DNA from: an uncultured Verrucomicrobiota bacterium
GTDB lineage: Bacteria > Verrucomicrobiota > Kiritimatiellia > RFP12 > UBA1067
NCBI GenBank assembly: GCA_946615875.1
Contig: CAMOIK010000096.1
Location: forward strand, 1-8,075
Direction: 5' to 3'
DNA: 8,075 bases
In this document: positions 5,186-8,075 of the stretch, piece by piece
Numbering within the stretch: the first letter of the stretch is position 1
How the letters are laid out: the number at the start of each line of letters is the position of its first letter
Notes under the pieces: model-generated
What the model was told of the DNA's origin: nothing
Seen by the model: only the letters and a program-made list of their open reading frames with translations
Database searches by the model: none
Position numbers and translations under genes: made by a program

Positions 5186-7018
5186 ATGAAAACAACAATC
5201 AAGGCGGCGGCGGTCGCGTGCGCCATGTCCGTATGCGCGTCGGCCGGTGCGTTCGAGTATGACGTCTCGCAGCCGTCGGACTCGCTCAAACCGACATTCC
5301 ATGCGGCGGATACCAAGCCTGGCGTCTGGTCGCTGGCGGTCGAGGACGTGCTGGCGAAGGCGAAGGCGGAAGGCCGGTACGCGCTGCTGCTGAACACGGC
5401 TTCCTGGTGGTGCCCGTTCTGCAAGACTATGGAGAAGCTGGTGCTCGACTCCGGCGAATGGAAGGACTACGTGGCGGAACGGGGCTTCTACCTGGCCATG
5501 ATGGACTTCCCATATCGCGGCCATGTGGATGCCGCGCAGGAATGGAAAAGCTGGCGCCCGGATCTCGGCGACGGATGGGGCTTCAAGTGCTGGCTGATGT
5601 GCCCCGAATTCCTCGCGGAAAACGGCCTGGGCGCCGACGACGGGCTTGCGGCCATCATGGGACTCTACGAACTTCAGAAGGAATACGCGCTCGGCACGGC
5701 GCAGCAGGTGACTATAAAGCGCTGGAACACAAAGGAAGACTTCACCTACGGGAAACTCGGATACCCTACCGTCATCGTCTTCGGCCCCGACGGCGAAGAA
5801 ATGGGGCGCACGGGTTTCCCGTGGATGGATGAAGGCGCCGTGGTGCAGAGCGAAGCCCGCGAATACCTCATGCAATCCATAGAACGCATAATCGAGGGCG
5901 AGTGCGAGGTCTGCCAGGATGCGGGCATCGGCACGCTCGACGTCTCGGAAGCCAATGAATACAACGGATGGCTGCGCGACGAAGACGGCGCGATATGCGG
6001 CACGATCACGGTGAATACCGCGAAGTACAACGGCACGAGCAAAAGCGTGAAGGTGAAGGCCTCTGTGAAGTTCCAGGCGCAGAGCATAAGATTCCCGGCG
6101 ACGAAGTTCGACGTTGACGGGTGCGTAGTGTGCGGCGACGAGCTGGTGTTCAGCGCGTTCACGCTGGCCAAGGGGGCTTTCTCGGCCACCCTGGAGGTCG
6201 GCACAGGCGGACTCGCAGGCTCGTTCTCGGACGGAACGGCGACATACAGCGTCACCGGCGGCCTGAACTTCTTCAAGAAACGCGACGACGCATCCAAGGC
6301 GAAAGCGGCGGCCTGCCCGTCGGGGACGTGGGGCATTGCAATGAAGAACGCCGACGAGGACGACCAGTCCCCGTTCTCGCACGGTATCGGCGCGCTTTCT
6401 CTCAAGTTCCTCTCCAAGGGCAAGGCGCGCATCGCAGGCTATCTCGGAGACGGCACGAGGATCTCCCACATAGCGCAAGCGGTGGTCGGCGTCAATGGCA
6501 TGGTCGCCGTGCCTTTCTACGCGACGCCCAACTCGAAGCGCGGACGCTTTGGCTTCATCGCATGGTTCAAGGACGGCAGACTGCTCGTCGTGGATTCCAT
6601 CTCCAAGTGGACGGCGGCCGGTCCCGACGACTTCGTCAGCGACGTGACGGCCTCTTTCACGATGTCCAAGGGACAAGGGGAAATCCCCCCGGAAATGGAA
6701 CTTTCCATCGCGCCGATGCCTGAGAGCATCCTTGGGATGCCTGTCATCGAGGACGTGTCGTACGACCAGATTTCCGCCAAGCCGAAGAAGTGGTCCGGCA
6801 CGTCGCTTTCAGGCTTCAAGGCTTCCGTGAACTCCCACAACGGACTATTTACCGGCACGATGGATTTCCGGCTGCTGCGCGACAACGGCCGCGAGCGCAA
6901 ACTTCGCGGCAAGGTGCGTGGCATCGTCATCGGCGGCGCCGGCTACGGGTTCGTGTATGTGAAGGATGCCGGGACGTGGGCGCTGCGCATCGCCCTTTGC
7001 GGCAGTTGCAACGACTGA
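5186..7018 (+). CDS. Secreted multi-CxxC thioredoxin-fold protein (CPFC) with beta modules
   Basis: The product has 610 residues, with a signal peptide over about 1-22. The thioredoxin-like domain spans about 46-236: strand A-L-L-L-N-T, active site W-W-C76-P-F-C79, and cis-proline P194 in G-Y-P-T-V. About 115 residues separate the second active-site Cys from the cis-proline, against about 50 in the neighbouring paralogue at 2017-3354. A long insert therefore lies in the fold, and it holds C135-WLM-C139. Module A (about 257-362) matches the paralogue through G-T-I-T-V-N-T (272-278) and T-K-F (306-308). A domain absent from the paralogue follows (about 377-485, with G-A-L-S-L-K-F and V-P-F-Y). 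Module B (about 519-604) has L-F-T-G-T-M and G-A-G-Y-G-F-V-Y-V. Further CxxC pairs occur at 240/243, 313/316 and 605/608, the last at the extreme C-terminus. The mature protein has 12 cysteines. The role is probably an extracytoplasmic thiol-disulfide protein, or itself a heavily disulfide-bonded one; which of the two is unclear. Confidence 0.86.
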   Translation: MKTTIKAAAVACAMSVCASAGAFEYDVSQPSDSLKPTFHAADTKPGVWSLAVEDVLAKAKAEGRYALLLNTASWWCPFCKTMEKLVLDSGEWKDYVAERGFYLAMMDFPYRGHVDAAQEWKSWRPDLGDGWGFKCWLMCPEFLAENGLGADDGLAAIMGLYELQKEYALGTAQQVTIKRWNTKEDFTYGKLGYPTVIVFGPDGEEMGRTGFPWMDEGAVVQSEAREYLMQSIERIIEGECEVCQDAGIGTLDVSEANEYNGWLRDEDGAICGTITVNTAKYNGTSKSVKVKASVKFQAQSIRFPATKFDVDGCVVCGDELVFSAFTLAKGAFSATLEVGTGGLAGSFSDGTATYSVTGGLNFFKKRDDASKAKAAACPSGTWGIAMKNADEDDQSPFSHGIGALSLKFLSKGKARIAGYLGDGTRISHIAQAVVGVNGMVAVPFYATPNSKRGRFGFIAWFKDGRLLVVDSISKWTAAGPDDFVSDVTASFTMSKGQGEIPPEMELSIAPMPESILGMPVIEDVSYDQISAKPKKWSGTSLSGFKASVNSHNGLFTGTMDFRLLRDNGRERKLRGKVRGIVIGGAGYGFVYVKDAGTWALRIALCGSCND

Positions 7019-7045
7019 CGCCCCGCCGGGAATTTGTTCGCACGC

Positions 7046-7052
7046 AAGGAGG
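7046..7052 (+). promoter_or_regulatory. Shine-Dalgarno deciding the start of the HEAT-like protein gene
   Basis: AAGGAGG lies five bases before the ATG at 7058. A longer frame could open at TTG 7034, but that TTG is upstream of this strong motif. Starting at 7058 also gives a clean positively charged then hydrophobic N-terminus. Confidence 0.85.
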
Positions 7053-7057
7053 AAAAC

Positions 7058-7990
7058 ATGAGAAAAACGTGGCTGTATCTTACCGGTGCCGTTGCCGTCT
7101 GCGCCATTTTCGCGGCGATGGCGCTTCTGCGCGGCGGCAAGGAGCCCGCCCCCGGAGACGATGGCGACTCGCGCGGGCGCAACGCCGAGGCGACGGCGAG
7201 ACCATCCTCCGCGGACGATGCGGCGTCGGCAGTCCAGGTCGAAGACGCTGCAAACGAGCCGCGGCAAGAGGAGCGGCGCATTAACAAGCGGGCGCTCGGA
7301 CTGCGCAACCCAAGCGACAAAACGTTCTTCGACGATCCCGACCATCCGTTCTCGGAAGAAGACAAGGCGGTGGCCATGGCCCTCCAGTCTATCTTGGACG
7401 AGAAGGCGGAGGCTCTGTCGAAGGGCGCCGAAGACCCGGCGGCGTACGAGGCGGCAAGGGCGCAGCTGCTGAAGGCGGCGGCACGGGCGGCGGCGAGCGG
7501 GAATCCTGCGGTTCGCGGTTGCGCCGTGGAAGCGTATTCCTGGCTTGGCGGGGACGCCCTCGCCGAAGTCACGCCCATGATGGCCGACCGTGATGCGGAA
7601 GTGGCCGAGGCGGCGATAGACGTCGTGGAAAAGGCCCTTGAGGAACAAGACAACGCGCAACTGCGCTTCGAGGCGGCGATCGAATACATGAGCACGTTCT
7701 CCGCAAACGAGGACGCTCTTACGATGCTGAGCGGCATTTCCGAGGGAAGCGCACTGGAACTGATAGACGCGGCAGGCGACACCGCTGCCGCCCAGGCCAA
7801 GGCGGCAGACAATCGGCAGCTCGTGGTTTCGTTGATCGGCGAACGATTGATCGACAGCCCAAACGAACTGTGCTCCAGGCACGGACAGGAACTTTACAGC
7901 GATATCACCGGGGAGCCGTGGGTGAGTGCGCAGGACGCCATGCTGTGGGCGCAGGATCCCGACAGCTACGTCGCGCCTGAAGAACCGTAG
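7058..7990 (+). CDS. Membrane-anchored protein with HEAT-like helical repeats
   Basis: The product has 310 residues from the ATG chosen by the AAGGAGG at 7046-7052. Residues 1-3 (MRK) precede one hydrophobic segment (about 5-24), best read as an uncleaved signal anchor because R25 and a long polar stretch follow without a good cleavage site. Residues 27-75 are low-complexity, charged and probably disordered. From about 100 the protein is almost wholly helical and Ala/Glu-rich. Residues 149-193 look like HEAT repeat helices (N-P-A-V-R-G-C-A-V-E-A-Y-S-W-L-G-G, then D-R-D-A-E-V-A-E-A-A-I-D-V-V). The C-terminus has a conserved-looking I-T-G-E-P-W-V-S segment (283-290). HEAT proteins are generally binding scaffolds, so a periplasmic scaffold is a reasonable inference. 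It starts 39 bases after the preceding thioredoxin-like gene ends and is probably in the same transcript. No catalytic motif is visible. Confidence 0.8.
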   Translation: MRKTWLYLTGAVAVCAIFAAMALLRGGKEPAPGDDGDSRGRNAEATARPSSADDAASAVQVEDAANEPRQEERRINKRALGLRNPSDKTFFDDPDHPFSEEDKAVAMALQSILDEKAEALSKGAEDPAAYEAARAQLLKAAARAAASGNPAVRGCAVEAYSWLGGDALAEVTPMMADRDAEVAEAAIDVVEKALEEQDNAQLRFEAAIEYMSTFSANEDALTMLSGISEGSALELIDAAGDTAAAQAKAADNRQLVVSLIGERLIDSPNELCSRHGQELYSDITGEPWVSAQDAMLWAQDPDSYVAPEEP

Positions 7991-8020
7991 TCGCGCGGAC
8001 CGGTCGAGCATCGCTGTGCG

Positions 8021-8026
8021 AGGAGG
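8021..8026 (+). promoter_or_regulatory. Shine-Dalgarno of the last, incomplete gene
   Basis: AGGAGG lies six bases before the ATG at 8033. It is the main evidence that the short terminal frame is a real gene start. Confidence 0.75.
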
Positions 8027-8032
8027 TGTGGC

Positions 8033-8075
8033 ATGAAGCGGATGGCGGCATTGGCATTGGCGGCGGCGTGCGCGG
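8033..8075 (+). CDS. Start of an exported protein, cut by the window edge
   Basis: Only 14 complete codons are present. They read M-K-R-M-A-A-L-A-L-A-A-A-C-A, a basic then Ala/Leu-rich hydrophobic run typical of a Sec signal peptide; the cysteine at 13 could also be a lipoprotein Cys, but the lipobox cannot be judged from so little. It begins 42 bases after the HEAT-like protein gene on the same strand and has a strong Shine-Dalgarno, so it probably continues the operon. The product cannot be identified. Confidence 0.7.
   Translation, partial: MKRMAALALAAACA

Noticed and set aside
3288..5198. Long minus-strand open frame opposite the O-antigen ligase-like gene
   Set aside because: The translation is Arg/His/Glu-rich low complexity without hydrophobic cores, and it mirrors the codon phase of the + gene.
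5105..6676. Minus-strand open frame opposite the second thioredoxin-like gene
   Set aside because: It is fully covered by a + strand gene with a CPFC thioredoxin site and a signal peptide. The antisense product has no domain or good ribosome site.
7034..7057. TTG start giving eight extra residues to the HEAT-like protein
   Set aside because: The Shine-Dalgarno AAGGAGG at 7046-7052 lies inside this extension and is well spaced for the ATG at 7058, so the extension is not credible.
7998..8005. GACCGGTC palindrome between the HEAT-like gene and the last gene
   Set aside because: An 8-base palindrome of G and C is expected by chance in this composition, and no T-tract or second site accompanies it.

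Overview
This is a high-GC, densely coding bacterial stretch with six complete genes and the start of a seventh, all on the + strand. Nearly every product has an export signal or membrane anchor, so the window describes an envelope/secretion locus. The organism cannot be fixed from the sequence. The style of the secreted proteins (small Lys/Gly/Thr-rich beta modules fused to thioredoxin folds, and A-rich leaders) reminds me of uncultured PVC-group bacteria, especially Kiritimatiellota or Lentisphaerota from animal guts. That placement is recollection-based inference, not proof. There are no RNA genes, mobile elements, CRISPR arrays or phage genes.

Layout: 18-773 encodes a secreted cysteine-rich protein with strongly biased codons. 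A 145-base gap (774-918) follows and folds into several hairpins, one a 16-bp uninterrupted stem. Next come a SurA/PrsA-like parvulin-family chaperone (919-1944) and a secreted thioredoxin-fold protein with a CGNC site and a two-part C-terminal beta region (2017-3354). The latter overlaps by ATGA with an O-antigen ligase/Wzy-like membrane protein of unusual architecture (3351-5141). A second, larger thioredoxin-fold protein follows (5186-7018). It has a CPFC site and C-terminal modules related to those of the first, plus three further CxxC pairs. A membrane-anchored protein with a HEAT-like helical region (7058-7990) is next, and the window ends inside a new gene that starts with a signal peptide (8033 onward).

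How the genes may fit together (inference): a prolyl-isomerase-type chaperone, two exported thioredoxin-fold proteins and a cysteine-rich exported protein lie next to each other, which suggests extracytoplasmic folding or disulfide handling of cysteine-rich surface proteins. The translationally coupled O-antigen ligase-like protein adds a possible glycan polymerisation or transfer step. The two thioredoxin proteins are diverged paralogues that share C-terminal modules matching no family I can name. They are the best candidates here for an undescribed system.
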